Below are positions 19,556 to 29,559 of a stretch of 33,094 bases of DNA, in pieces. The notes below the pieces were generated by a model. That model saw nothing but the letters and a program-made list of their open reading frames with translations, searched no databases and was not told the DNA's origin. The stretch is from Piromyces finnis. Taxonomy: Eukaryota > Neocallimastigomycota > Neocallimastigomycetes > Neocallimastigales > Neocallimastigaceae. How positions within the stretch are numbered: position 1 is the first letter of the stretch; each line of letters opens with the position of its first letter. The position numbers and the translations under genes are program-made. The DNA lies in assembly GCA_002104945.1 (NCBI GenBank), contig MCFH01000128.1:1-33094 (forward strand), given 5' to 3'.

Positions 19556-20442
19556 CATTGAAATTCTTATATTGATATTTATTCCATACTTGAATAATAT
19601 TTTTAGAATTTCTTTATTTCTAAGTCAAAAAAGTTATATGTAATTAAGTTATTGTTTCATTTTTATTTACACTGACGATTTTTAAATATTTCATTGCATA
19701 TTTTAAAATATATTAAAATTGAGAATAGAATTGGATTTATGTTTTGTTTTGCTTTGTTTTTTTTTTTTTTTTTTTTTTTTACTAATATTAATTTAAAATC
19801 TCGCTTTAATACTTCCTATTATATTATTATAATAAAACCATTATCCTATTTAAAATATTTCACAAATTCATAATCTCTTTCACATTCATAATTTTCAAAT
19901 AGTTCTTTCAATATGCTTTTCAATATTTTTTTTTCCTTTTGAATTAATAAACAGTTTAATAACTTTAAATCTTAAGAATTAAAATATCTCTATTTATACA
20001 AATCATATATATTTAGATTGTATTACTATTGTATATTTTTCATTTTTATAATAATCATTGTTCATTTCTATCTATATATATTATGTTTTATAACATGAGT
20101 TATATTAATATTATCATTTCATTATAAAATTGAAAAAGATAAAATGATATTTATCCCATTTATATTTATATAAAAAGACCATTTTTACAATGTTCAAATT
20201 CTTTTCTTAACAAAAAAAAAAAAAATGAAAATTTATTTATAATTAAATTTTATAAAACATTTTGCCACCAATCATATTTTAATATAAAAATATTTTTTCA
20301 ATGAATGTAAGCATATAAATATGTTTATATAGCTTATAATTTAAAGCAATCTAAATTAATAAATAAATTACAACTACATTTACATAAAAAAATTTAAATT
20401 AAGTGTTAATTATGTTAATTATTGAAGAAAAAACAAAAAAGA
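19556..20442. other. AT-rich region with a T23 tract, no gene seen
   Basis: Contains a run of ~23 T at 19759-19781, preceded by ttttgttttgctttg. Nothing protein-like is seen on either strand. The T tract could be the A-tail of a minus-strand insertion, but no element body is recognised next to it. Confidence 0.45.
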
Positions 20443-20843
<401 letters not shown>

Positions 20844-20929
20844 CACCATCATCATTATAATGAATAAAAATAAAATATAAGTGAAAAAAGAATTATAAGA
20901 ATAAAAGGATTAAAAGTTCATTTTAATTT

Positions 20930-21375
20930 TTCATATAAATTCCATTATATTACTATATATTATATGTTAAATAAATATTTTTCTTTTTGGGTTTATATAA
21001 GTAATTCGAAATATTTTATAAAAGAAATTTTAATAAAATTCTTGAATAATTTTTGGCTAATCTTTACTATGTCTTGTATAACTTCTGGTTAAGGTCATTT
21101 TTTGCCTGGCTAAAAAGTGTGGCTAATTCTTCAAATTATCTAGGATAATTACTACATCATCAAGAAAAATATTTAATTGGAATGGACAAAAAAAAAATAA
21201 AATTTTAAAATCTCATAATTGAATAATTAAAAATATATCTTTAGTTTTCTATTAACATTTCAATTATACTTTTAAAAATAAATTTTCAAAATTTTTATTA
21301 AGAAAATAATAATAATAAACTTATGTGATATATCATGGGTATATCATTAAAATAATAGATAATAGTTTTTATAAG
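20930..21375. repeat. dispersed ~430-bp repeat, copy 2 (no gene attached)
   Basis: Shares with 22540-22930 the blocks attcgaaatattttataaaag.aa and aaaatatatcttta, and with 13340-13780 the end block gtgatatatcatgggtatatcattaaaataatag (best preserved here, 21325-21358). Unlike copies 1 and 3 no ankyrin gene follows, which shows that the left flank is a repeat in its own right. The ~120 bases at 21050-21170 (ttggctaatctttac... to ...aaaatatttaattgg) have no visible counterpart in the other copies. Confidence 0.6.
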
Positions 21376-21790
21376 AAATATTAGTGACCATCAAAGTGAC
21401 CACTGATATTACAATGGAAACCATATATTCATGTTTGTATTTATTGGTTATTATACAGTAAATAGCCTTATGTTAATGATTATTAATTAAATAATAAGTT
21501 TATTTTATTTATCTATTCAAGTGGTAGAAAAAGTAAACTATTTTAGTTAAATAGTCAATAGTAAAAAAACATTGAAATACTTTAGCGTTAGTATTAATGT
21601 ATTTTAATAATTATAATAATAAAAGAAATAATTATAAATAATTAGTTTTACAAATTTAGTTCATACTAAATATTTTTTAATATTTATTTTTATGTACTTA
21701 AATCCAGGGGTTAAATAATAAAATTTTTTTTTCATATTTTTTTTAAAAAATTTTTAAAATTAAAAAATTTGGAGACTTTCTAAATTATTT
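21376..21790. other. AT-rich spacer, no gene seen
   Basis: Contains a small direct duplication around 21383-21410 (agtgaccatcaaagtgaccactg). No coding sequence recognised. Confidence 0.4.
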
Positions 21791-22165
21791 ATATTTTAAA
21801 TAAAATTAACATTTATTTACATATTCATTTATAAATTTATTTATATATTAATTAATTTATTCAATAATATAGCAGTAGATTTATTCATTCATTTATCTAT
21901 TAATTAATTGGTTTTTTCATTAAATTATTCATTTATTCATTTATTAATAATCTCATCCATTAATATATATTATGTATTAATTGATCATTTGCTAATTTAT
22001 ATATTAATTAATTAGTTTATTCATTTATTTATATAAAATTTGATTGGTTCTTATATTAATTTATTTAATTAATAATATATTTATTCATTTATATATTTAT
22101 TTAATTATTAATTGTTTTATTCATTTATATATCAATTGATTTATTCATTTATTTAATAATTTTGA
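21790..22165. repeat. degenerate minisatellite of ttattcattta / ttaattaatt words
   Basis: Roughly ten imperfect repeats of a 30-45 base unit built from tatattaattaattt and attcatttat, with variable spacing. It is probably an old, decayed tandem array. No protein-like reading is persuasive. Confidence 0.6.
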
Positions 22166-22447
22166 AATAATTAAAATTTTAACTTTTCCACATGGCAAAT
22201 AAAATTTTATCTTTTTAAAAATGTAAAAAATTTACCTATATTTATCAATACATAATAAAATATATGTTTAATTATTAAATAGTAGGTCATGGTTCTATAG
22301 TACTATGCTAGTATGTATATGTAGTTAATAATTTAAAGTTAACTCAAAATTTACATTAATAATATATAATCTCTATCTATATTCCTATCAAAAATATTAT
22401 AATATTAAATTTTAATAGGTATTAAAAAAAAAAAATACATTAATTAT

Positions 22448-22482
22448 TACCATCATGACCATCATGACCATCATCATCATCA

Positions 22483-22521
<39 letters not shown>
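22448..22521. repeat. (CAT)n/(ATT)n microsatellite
   Basis: Starts with catgaccatcatgaccatcatc and passes into ATT triplets. It lies immediately before copy 3 of the dispersed repeat, as the large AAT/ATT array lies ~90 bases before copy 2. This suggests the triplet run may have belonged to the repeat. Confidence 0.85.
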
Positions 22522-22524
<3 letters not shown>

Positions 22525-22539
22525 TATTATTCAGTATAA

Positions 22540-22930
22540 AGTTAAAATAAAATATAATAAATATAATGGATTTATCTTATTTAAATAGTAATATACACTC
22601 CATTTTCATTTTATATATAAATTCAATTTTTTAACTTTTTATTATTTTAGAATTTATATAAATATTTCGAAATATTTTAAAAAGAAACAAAAATAAAATT
22701 CGTAATTTTTACCATAAAGAAAATATTTCAATAAGAAATAAAAGAAAAAAAATGAATTATAGTTGTATAAAATAAAAATTGAAAAAAAAATATATCTTTA
22801 ATTATTTATTATTACTTTGATTATTCTTTAAAAACATATTTTTAATATTATTTTATTAAGTAAATGAGTAATAATAAAATTGTGAGCTATCTTGTGGTAA
22901 ATCATTAAAATAATAGATTATAATTTATCT
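22540..22930. repeat. dispersed ~430-bp repeat, copy 3 (left flank of second duplication copy)
   Basis: Starts gttaaaataaaatataataaatat, as copy 1, and ends with a decayed form of the conserved block (ctatcttgtggtaaatcattaaaataatag, 22887-22917). It is shorter than copies 1 and 2 by small deletions. Confidence 0.65.
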
Positions 22931-23155
22931 CTATGTGATTAGGTTAAGTGATTTAATTATAATTATTTTTCAAATTATAGTTTTATTAACTTAAATAATG
23001 TATTAATTAAAAATTAATTATATTTTTATATATGTATATATATTTTAATTTCTAGAATATATGTAAAATTGAACTATTAAGAATATTTTAATGTAATATC
23101 ATAATTATATTTAATTTCTATATTTAACTAATTTGACAATAGTATTACTAAAATT

Positions 23156-23315
23156 AAAATCATGAATATAACAAATAATAGCTCTTTTCTATACTTCAAT
23201 AAAAAAATGAATTATTAGTATATAATTAGAAAATTATATTAAAGTATAGAAAAGAACTATTATTTGTTAATATTCATGATTTTTTCTAATTATATACTAA
23301 TAATTCATTTTTTTA
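23156..23315. repeat. interleaved inverted repeat A-B-A'-B'
   Basis: A (23156-23196, beginning aaaatcatgaatat) is inverted as A' (23242-23284). B (23200-23232, taaaaaaatgaattattagt...) is inverted as B' (23283-23315). Order A, B, A', B' differs from an ordinary hairpin, in which the order would be A, B, B', A'. Arms match almost perfectly, so the structure is young compared with the surrounding duplication, and it has no counterpart in copy 1. Confidence 0.85.
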
Positions 23316-23651
23316 TTAGAGTTTAAAATTTTCTTCTTTCTTTTTATTTAAACTTTTCAACTAAAATTTTAAAAAATATTGAAAATTTTGAAATTTTTGA
23401 AAATTTGAATTTTTCAAAAATTTTTTTAATTAATTAATTATTCATCGTCCATTTAAAAATTTGATCTTAAAAAATTGCATTTGATAGTTGATACGAAAAA
23501 AACTTAAACTTTTTTTTTTAATTTTATACTTTAAGAAATATTTTTTTTTATAATTATTTTTTATTTATATATTATTTTAAAAATGAACTATTACATGTTT
23601 TTTTATTAATAAAAATAATATATATATATAAAATTAAATAATAATTATTAT

Positions 23652-25300
23652 TTATACATTAAAGATCCATTCATCATTATCAACATATTTATTAAAATAT
23701 TTAATAAATTCATGATTTTTTATTTTTATAGATAATGTGTAGGCATTTTTATCATCCCCTCCTGCTTTTTTCAATTCTTTTAAAATATATTTCACCTTTT
23801 TTTCTGATGATCTTTTATCCATAACAAATAAATTTTCAATGATTTTATAATTGTTGTTCTTCAAAGCAAAAGTATACCATTCATTTTGAAAATCATTGTA
23901 ATGAAGAAATTCATTTGCTAATAATAAAAACATTTCATTTCTCTTTTTTTTTATTAATAATTTTAATATATGTTGAGGTATCTTTAATTTTTCAATTTTT
24001 TTACATTTGTTTTTTAATGTTTCAATAATGTAACAGAAATCTTCATAAGATAGATTGTTTTGATGAATTAAAAATTGTATTATAGTGTTGAAGGAATTGT
24101 CCTTATCTAAAAATTTATAATTGATATCCGCACCTTTAGAAATAAGAAAGGTGCAAACATCTCTTCTACTTATTAATAATGAATATACAATTAAAGTTGT
24201 TGGTTCATTAGTAATTGTGTTTGGAATTTCATAATTGAAATTCGTGTATGAAAATAAGTTAATTATTGTTTTAAGTGAATCAATAGAAAATCCTGAAGTG
24301 ATACAATTAGTTAGTACATCATATTCTGAGGAATTTATATCATTTATTAGTATTCCATTTTCTTGATAAAAATAAAATATTCTTTCCATATTTTGGTTTT
24401 TTATAATTTTACTTAATTCCATTCTTTTCTTAGTCAAAATTTTATTTAAGCATCTATTAAGGTTATTAATATCTAATATATTATTTAATAAATATTTTTA
24501 TATTTATATTTAATTAAAAATTCATATAATTTGAGAGAGAATCCAGGATATATTATATCACTATAATTATCCATTATGTATTCAATTTTTTCTTTAATCG
24601 AACTTGGATATTCATAGCGTGAAAAAAAAATTAATTGATCAAAAGAACTACAATAAATACATCTATAGTACCATTGATATGGTATATTAAAATTTCTTTC
24701 ATTAATAATTATTTTTTCAAATTGATCTTTTGATATACTTTTTTTTGACTGATAAATTTTAAGCAATTTAACAACAAAACTTTTATCACATATATATTTA
24801 ATATATGTGGATGCTAAATTGAAACTAAAACCAAAATCATAAAAATAATTTTTAATCATCATGATGTTCCAATTTTTGTTTAAAAGATATAATAAAACTT
24901 TAGTAGTGAATAAATTATTAGTAATTAATAATTTAGCGATGTTCAGGCTATTTTCAGTATAATTAACATTTCCCCCCTTACTTATGATAAAATCAGCAAT
25001 TTTAAAATAATTATTGGCAATTGCAGCGTATAATGGGGATTTTATTTCACCATTTTTGAAAATACTGAACTTATTAATTGGATAATCCTTTTTTTTAATT
25101 AATAAGTCTAAATATGCAATTGGAACATTGTATTCAATTGCAGAAATTACTTCATCAAAATCCTTTTCTTCATTGAGATGATTGAGTTGAACCATTTCAT
25201 TCGTTACTTCAATATTCTCAAATAAGTCGGCATCTGAAGTATAAGACTTATTTGATAAGGTCATGGTTGTAGTTATAGTATCAATTTCAAAAGAAAACAT
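23652..25300 (-). pseudogene. ankyrin-repeat paralogue split by a one-base deletion
   Basis: Two frames, 25300-24485 (MFSFEIDTITTTM... to ...IKYKYKNIY) and 24437-23652 (KKRMELSKIIKN... to ...DNDEWIFNV), together cover the full length of the intact 550-residue paralogue. By eye roughly four in five residues agree. Comparison shows one base lost near 24488: aagaaaatattttt in the intact copy against aataaatattttt here. The stop comes within a residue of the shift. Codons after the break are still conserved in frame, with substitutions mostly conservative, so the break is recent or is a sequencing error. If real, the N-terminal half could still be made as a 271-residue truncated protein. Confidence 0.85.
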
Positions 25301-25612
25301 TTTTTTTAAAATTTTTATTGTGCTTCTGTGTATTTTTAAAAAAATAATATTTTTTTTATTTTATTGTAAAAACGAAATAATAGTTAAAAATAAAAATAAA
25401 TACAGTATATTTTATTTTAACAATAAATAACATATTAAACTTTTTTTTAATAATTAAATTATTCATAACTTTAATATGATTCGTTAATTAAAATATCATT
25501 AATAAATAAAGTTGTTTTTTTTATATAGTTTTTCTACTTTAATTTTATTTTTAATATTTTATAAAGTAATTTAATTAATACTATTAAATTTTTTTAAAAT
25601 TTCTCATTTTTT
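25301..25612. promoter_or_regulatory. upstream region of the split ankyrin paralogue
   Basis: Homologue of 15866-16229. It keeps tttttattgtgcttc just before the start codon and attcgttaattaaaatatcattaataaataaagttgt. It is shorter than the partner through several A/T-tract deletions. Confidence 0.4.
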
Positions 25613-25629
25613 AAATGGATCAACCATTT
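25613..25629. promoter_or_regulatory. conserved inverted repeat upstream of the split paralogue
   Basis: AAATGG-ATCAA-CCATTT, identical to 16230-16246, with flanking T and A runs. It sits ~315 bases before the start codon. Confidence 0.4.
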
Positions 25630-26370
25630 TTAAAATTGAAATAAGAAATTAAATTTTTTTACAATACAAAATGGATGATATCTATTAAAATATAATTATC
25701 AATATCAACAATTATTATCAATTATTTAAACTTATTATTTATCTTGACATTACATTATTTTTTAATAATATAATATTATGAACCTTTTTTTATTATTATA
25801 ATAATTAATAATATTATGGCCATAATTAGTGAATTATATCACATATTATAATTTTTATTTTAATTAAAATGTAAAATTCTATTGTTGCCATTATTATTAT
25901 TATAAAATAGTATTAAAATATTTATTAAAGAATATAGGATAATATTATAAATAATAATAAACATATTCAAGTAGGATATTATCTCTTGAGATTTGTTGAA
26001 ATTACAAATGAAAGGGAATACGACATAATAAATTTTTAGAAAGCCTTTAATCTAATAAATGTATTAAAAGGTTATTTGAATATAGAATATAGTTATTTAG
26101 TATATATATTGGATAATGGTAAACTAAAATGTCTATTGATATTATATTTGTATATTTTTTATATCTTTGACTTTGGTAATATGTAATTTTTATTAATATT
26201 TTTAATCAAATTACATTAAATATGATATAAAAAGAAAATAATAATAAAATATATATAAATAAAAATGAAACATATATGAATAAAGAAAAACTACATAACA
26301 AAAAAGAGGATGAAAAGAGCATTTAACTCTTCCCACTCTTCGATACTAATTTTATGTGGATTATTATTAT
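25630..26370. other. AT-rich 5' flank of second copy with inverted block
   Basis: Mostly non-coding. The piece at ~25925-26025 (containing caagtaggatattatc and acaaatgaaaggga) is the inverse of 16455-16555; on the plus strand it reads HIQVGYY/SLEICWNYK or, in another frame, YLLRFVEITNERE. The last 100 bases leave the duplication and run to a small coding fragment. Confidence 0.5.
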
Positions 26371-26590
26371 TTATTGTTTAATTTTGTATCTGAATTTCTT
26401 CTTTGCCTTATTCTTTTCGACGTCGATACTCTCAGTAATGGTTGGTCTAATGCTGTACTTAAAGTACTTATACCTATCGATTATTGTGTAAAATTCACAA
26501 ATTACAATTGGTAGAACATTAGTAAGGAATTCTTCCAAACCCACATTATAAAAATATGGAAAAAAGACTATCGAAGAAGAGATTAAAAAT
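26371..26590 (-). CDS. unassigned C-terminal coding fragment
   Basis: An open frame with no clear ATG reads FLISSSIVFFPYFYNVGLEE, FLTNVLPIVICEFYTIIDRY, KYFKYSIRPTITESIDVEKN and ends AKKKFRYKIKQ. It is hydrophobic first and then strongly basic at the tail. Its codons (atcgacgtcgaaaag) are much less AT-rich than those around it, which is the best sign that it is or recently was coding. It may be the last exon of a gene whose other exons are lost or lie under decayed sequence; a candidate 3' splice site (cgatag) lies just inside. Family not recognised. Confidence 0.35.
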
Positions 26591-26729
26591 ATTATTAATT
26601 AATTTACTTCTTCCCCAACTAGATGATATTTCGTGTGAACATTAGTAAGAAATTAATGAAGATATTATTTACAAAATGAATGTTTAAATTAATATTAATT
26701 TATATTAAAGTTAACACTTTAAATATACT

Positions 26730-27110
26730 AATTATTTTGTACCATTGGCAATTAAAGCTTCTATTGCATTTTCATAATGATTCTTATAAGCTATTATATT
26801 AAGATCAACAGCCTCACAACTTGCATTTATTAATGGTATTTACTTCATTATTACATATATTGACATTAGCATTATTTTTAATTAAATACTTTTCTTCATC
26901 TTCATTTTTACTAATTTTACAAGCTTTTCCCTTAAATTTATTTTATTATTTCAATTTTTTATCTATTGTTGCTACATTATCAACTAAAAGTTGTATTATG
27001 CGAATATAATTTGTATAATACCTGCTTTATTTTTGCAAAGCTTTATCACCATTACTATTTTTTGAATTAATATTTATTCCATACTATTATTTTTACTATT
27101 AACCTGACAA
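26730..27110 (-). pseudogene. ankyrin-repeat relic
   Basis: Ankyrin signatures in several frames: INSKNSNGDKALQK (consensus INxxDxxGxTALHxA), IIQLLVDNVATIDKK, then KYLIKNNANVNICNNEVN and at the end NAIEALIANGTK followed by a stop. Stops and frameshifts separate them. The repeats are closer to the canonical ankyrin consensus than those of the 550-residue family in this window, so it belongs to a different ankyrin gene. Confidence 0.6.
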
Positions 27111-28411
27111 GTTCAGAGATAATCATAAAAAAAAAAAAAAAACGGGAATAGAAAAATAAATGTTAAAAATTAGAAAAAGGAAAATTTAAAAGTTTTAAAA
27201 AAATGTTATGTTTTAATAAAGGTACAATGATAATTATTAATTAAAATTTAAATTAAAATTTTTTAAATATTTAAAATAAATAAAAGGAAAAAAACACATT
27301 TTAAAAAAGAAAAAATAAAGGTATATGCAATATACAATATTAAAAATGAATTAGAAATAAACTTTTCACCTTTTAATGTTTGATAAAAACTAAACCTTTT
27401 ACTATTAAAATACATCCTCTTTTTCAAATAAATGATCTTTTAAAAAAACTTTTTTTTTTTAAACTCTCAAGGAAGATATTAAAAGTTATTAAAAATAAAT
27501 TAAAAATTAAATATGACTTAACGTAGCAATAATTGTAATTATGATGATTAATTATTATTCATTTTAAATAATTTAACATAAAATCAGTCATCCAACTAGA
27601 GTTAAAAAAAATAATACATAAATAATACATACTTTATTTACTACAATTATTTTCAATATTACTTTATTTAATACTATTAAAAGTATCCTTTTTATTAAAA
27701 CATTATTATCATTGTTAAAACGTTAATATCATTTACTTTTCTACTTTTCTACTTTTCTTTTTTTTTTAATTTATTAAATATTATAATTCATAAAATTACT
27801 CATATTTTTAATTTCTTTTTTTGAGTGGATTTTTATAATTGTTTTTTTATTGGTTATTGCGGTAAATAAACCTAAACTTTATTAATTATTAAAATAAATT
27901 ATTTGTGCAACTTTAATAAGATTGCTAAGTTTAAATTTTCATGATCATCCTTAATTTCATTGTGTAACAAAATATTATATGATATTAATATATTTAAAGT
28001 TTATAATTTATATTAAATTTAACATTAAAATTATTGTTTTTTTTTTATATTAAAAAAAGACACATTCATTTAAATTTTTAAAAAATATTTCTTTTATTAA
28101 TTTATATATATTTAATATAATATTTATTATAATACATTAAAAACGTATTTTTAAATAGACAGTAAAGGTCTTCTTTGCATCATTGCTAATATTAATCTTG
28201 AATTATAAATTATAAAAATATTATAAAATAAAAAGATATAAAATAGGTAAATTAAACATCTAGCTTAATTTACATCTTTATATGATTAAAATAGTTGTAT
28301 TTATAAATTTTCGAAAAATAGAATACTATAATAATTATTGAAAAAACTATGGACCTTTATTTTTTTTGTTTCAATAAATATATCTTGCTATTTTTATATT
28401 TATATATATAT
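27111..28411. other. AT-rich region, no gene seen
   Basis: A 1.3-kb stretch with many A and T tracts. Starts with an A19-type run near 27127-27145. No frame with protein-like composition was found on either strand. Confidence 0.5.
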
Positions 28412-28576
28412 ATATTTTAAATAGTATATATTACATAATTACAATAATTACATTTGTGTTATTTTAAAAGCATTCCTTAATTATACACCATTATTAATAT
28501 TATATATATATATTTTTTAAAAAAAAAAAATATTTTATTAATAAAATTATAATATTTATAATATTTATTATATTTT
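28412..28576 (+). repeat. ~165-bp direct repeat, copy 1
   Basis: Nearly identical to 32932-33094 at the window end, including the non-A/T-pure stretch aaaagcattccttaattataca and an AT-rich tail. The two copies are in the same orientation ~4.5 kb apart and bracket the dockerin, PI-PLC and cysteine-rich pseudogenes. Similarity begins abruptly at atattttaaatagtat. No TG...CA or TIR structure is obvious. Confidence 0.85.
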
Positions 28577-28607
28577 AATACAGTTCAAAATCGATCCATT
28601 TTTTTAA

Positions 28608-28724
28608 TCGATTTTCAAGAAACAACACCAAGTGCCAAACGTATCCCTTTGACACTTTTCACAAATTGCATAACCACTCTTTTCAAGTTTTTCTTTCATC
28701 TTCCCTCTCACCGTACCAATTTAA
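28608..28724 (-). pseudogene. small Cys-rich coding fragment of unknown family
   Basis: On the minus strand ~39 codons read IGTVRGKMKEKLEKSGY, then AICEKCQRDTFGTWCCFLKID and a stop. The CxxC...WCC arrangement suggests a zinc-binding knuckle that has lost a residue or frame. Base composition is much richer in G+C than the 300 bases on either side. The upstream part ends in T-rich sequence, so it could be a final exon. Not assigned. Confidence 0.3.
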
Positions 28725-29160
28725 ATTAAAAAAAAAAATATTTATTAATATAATAACTTTATTATAGTTTTTGATAATCTTTAATCATATTTTCATGATG
28801 GATATTAATAATATAGATAGTAATATATTCATAAATTAGAGATAATTGGTATAATTATATTAATATAAAATGAATATTAATATAAAATGAATATTAATAT
28901 AAAATGAATATTAATAATAAATAATAGTAATTACTATTAAAAAGAATAAATAAAGATAGTAATGTTAGTAGTAAACTAGTTATTAATAATAATATTGATA
29001 AAGTTATATATCAATATATCAATGATAATATTATATTAATTTTTATCAAAAGAAAAAAAAAATCCTATTGATAAAATTGTTATTATACCAATTTTATTAA
29101 TATGATTTTTTTTTTATATATGTTTTATAACAGTTCTATTGGTATATATTATAAATTATT
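28725..29160. other. AT-rich spacer with short tandem repeats
   Basis: No gene seen. Contains the 17-bp tandem repeat listed separately and scattered aatattaata words. Confidence 0.45.
28861..28911. repeat. three perfect 17-bp tandem repeats
   Basis: Unit taatataaaatgaatat repeated three times without a mismatch. Confidence 0.9.
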
Positions 29161-29545
29161 ATAATTATTCTTTTGAGCATTGTTTCTATATCATTATTTT
29201 TAATATCCTCTTGGATATCTAAAGTATCAAATGGAATACCACACAATTCACCATTTTCATATCCCCAAGTACCTATTTTATCTGTATGATCAATCTAATA
29301 AAACTAGAACAACATTATAACCAAAGTTCAAACAATATTAGTTTGACATTCCAAGTTTTGATATTCTTTATGTTCTAATGGTACTGACATTATTTTAAAA
29401 TCTTTAAACAATATTTTCATTGACTCTTGAGCATATTGTTTGTTGATAAAAATGTAATCTTCATATTTATTAGTAATATCGCATTTTTCGATAGACAATT
29501 ATTATTTTTAAACCAATAAACAATTATTATCGAATACTGAAATAA
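29160..29545 (-). pseudogene. secreted-type protein remnant ending in a fungal dockerin (CBM10-like) domain
   Basis: On the minus strand a possible start MKTILILFQYSIIIVYWF looks like a signal peptide. A frame then reads CDITNKYEDYIFINKQYAQE, SMKILFKDFKIMSVPLEHKE and YQNLECQTNI. Next come FGYN and CCSS in adjacent frames one base apart, and then HTDKIGTWGYENGELCGIPF. GY-CC followed by D-G-WG-EN--CGI is the signature of fungal dockerins, which tether enzymes to the anaerobic-fungal cellulosome; the usual W before the last Cys is L here. At least three breaks occur. It follows the PI-PLC pseudogene on the same strand and may be its lost C-terminus or a separate small gene. The catalytic partner of the dockerin is not recognised. 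Confidence 0.55.
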
Positions 29546-29559
29546 TATTAAAATAGTTT

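Larger units (their letters stand above)
22540..26268. repeat. segmental duplication, copy 2 (partner 13340-17222)
   Basis: Collinear with copy 1 across flanks and the ankyrin gene. It carries ~350 extra bases between 22930 and 23330 that include an interleaved inverted repeat, and the gene is broken by a one-base deletion. The inverted block at 25925-26025 is opposite in orientation to its partner at 16455-16555. Confidence 0.85.

Noticed and set aside
23652-25300. Two separate ankyrin genes
   Set aside because: Together they align end to end with the single 550-residue paralogue, and one lost base explains the split.
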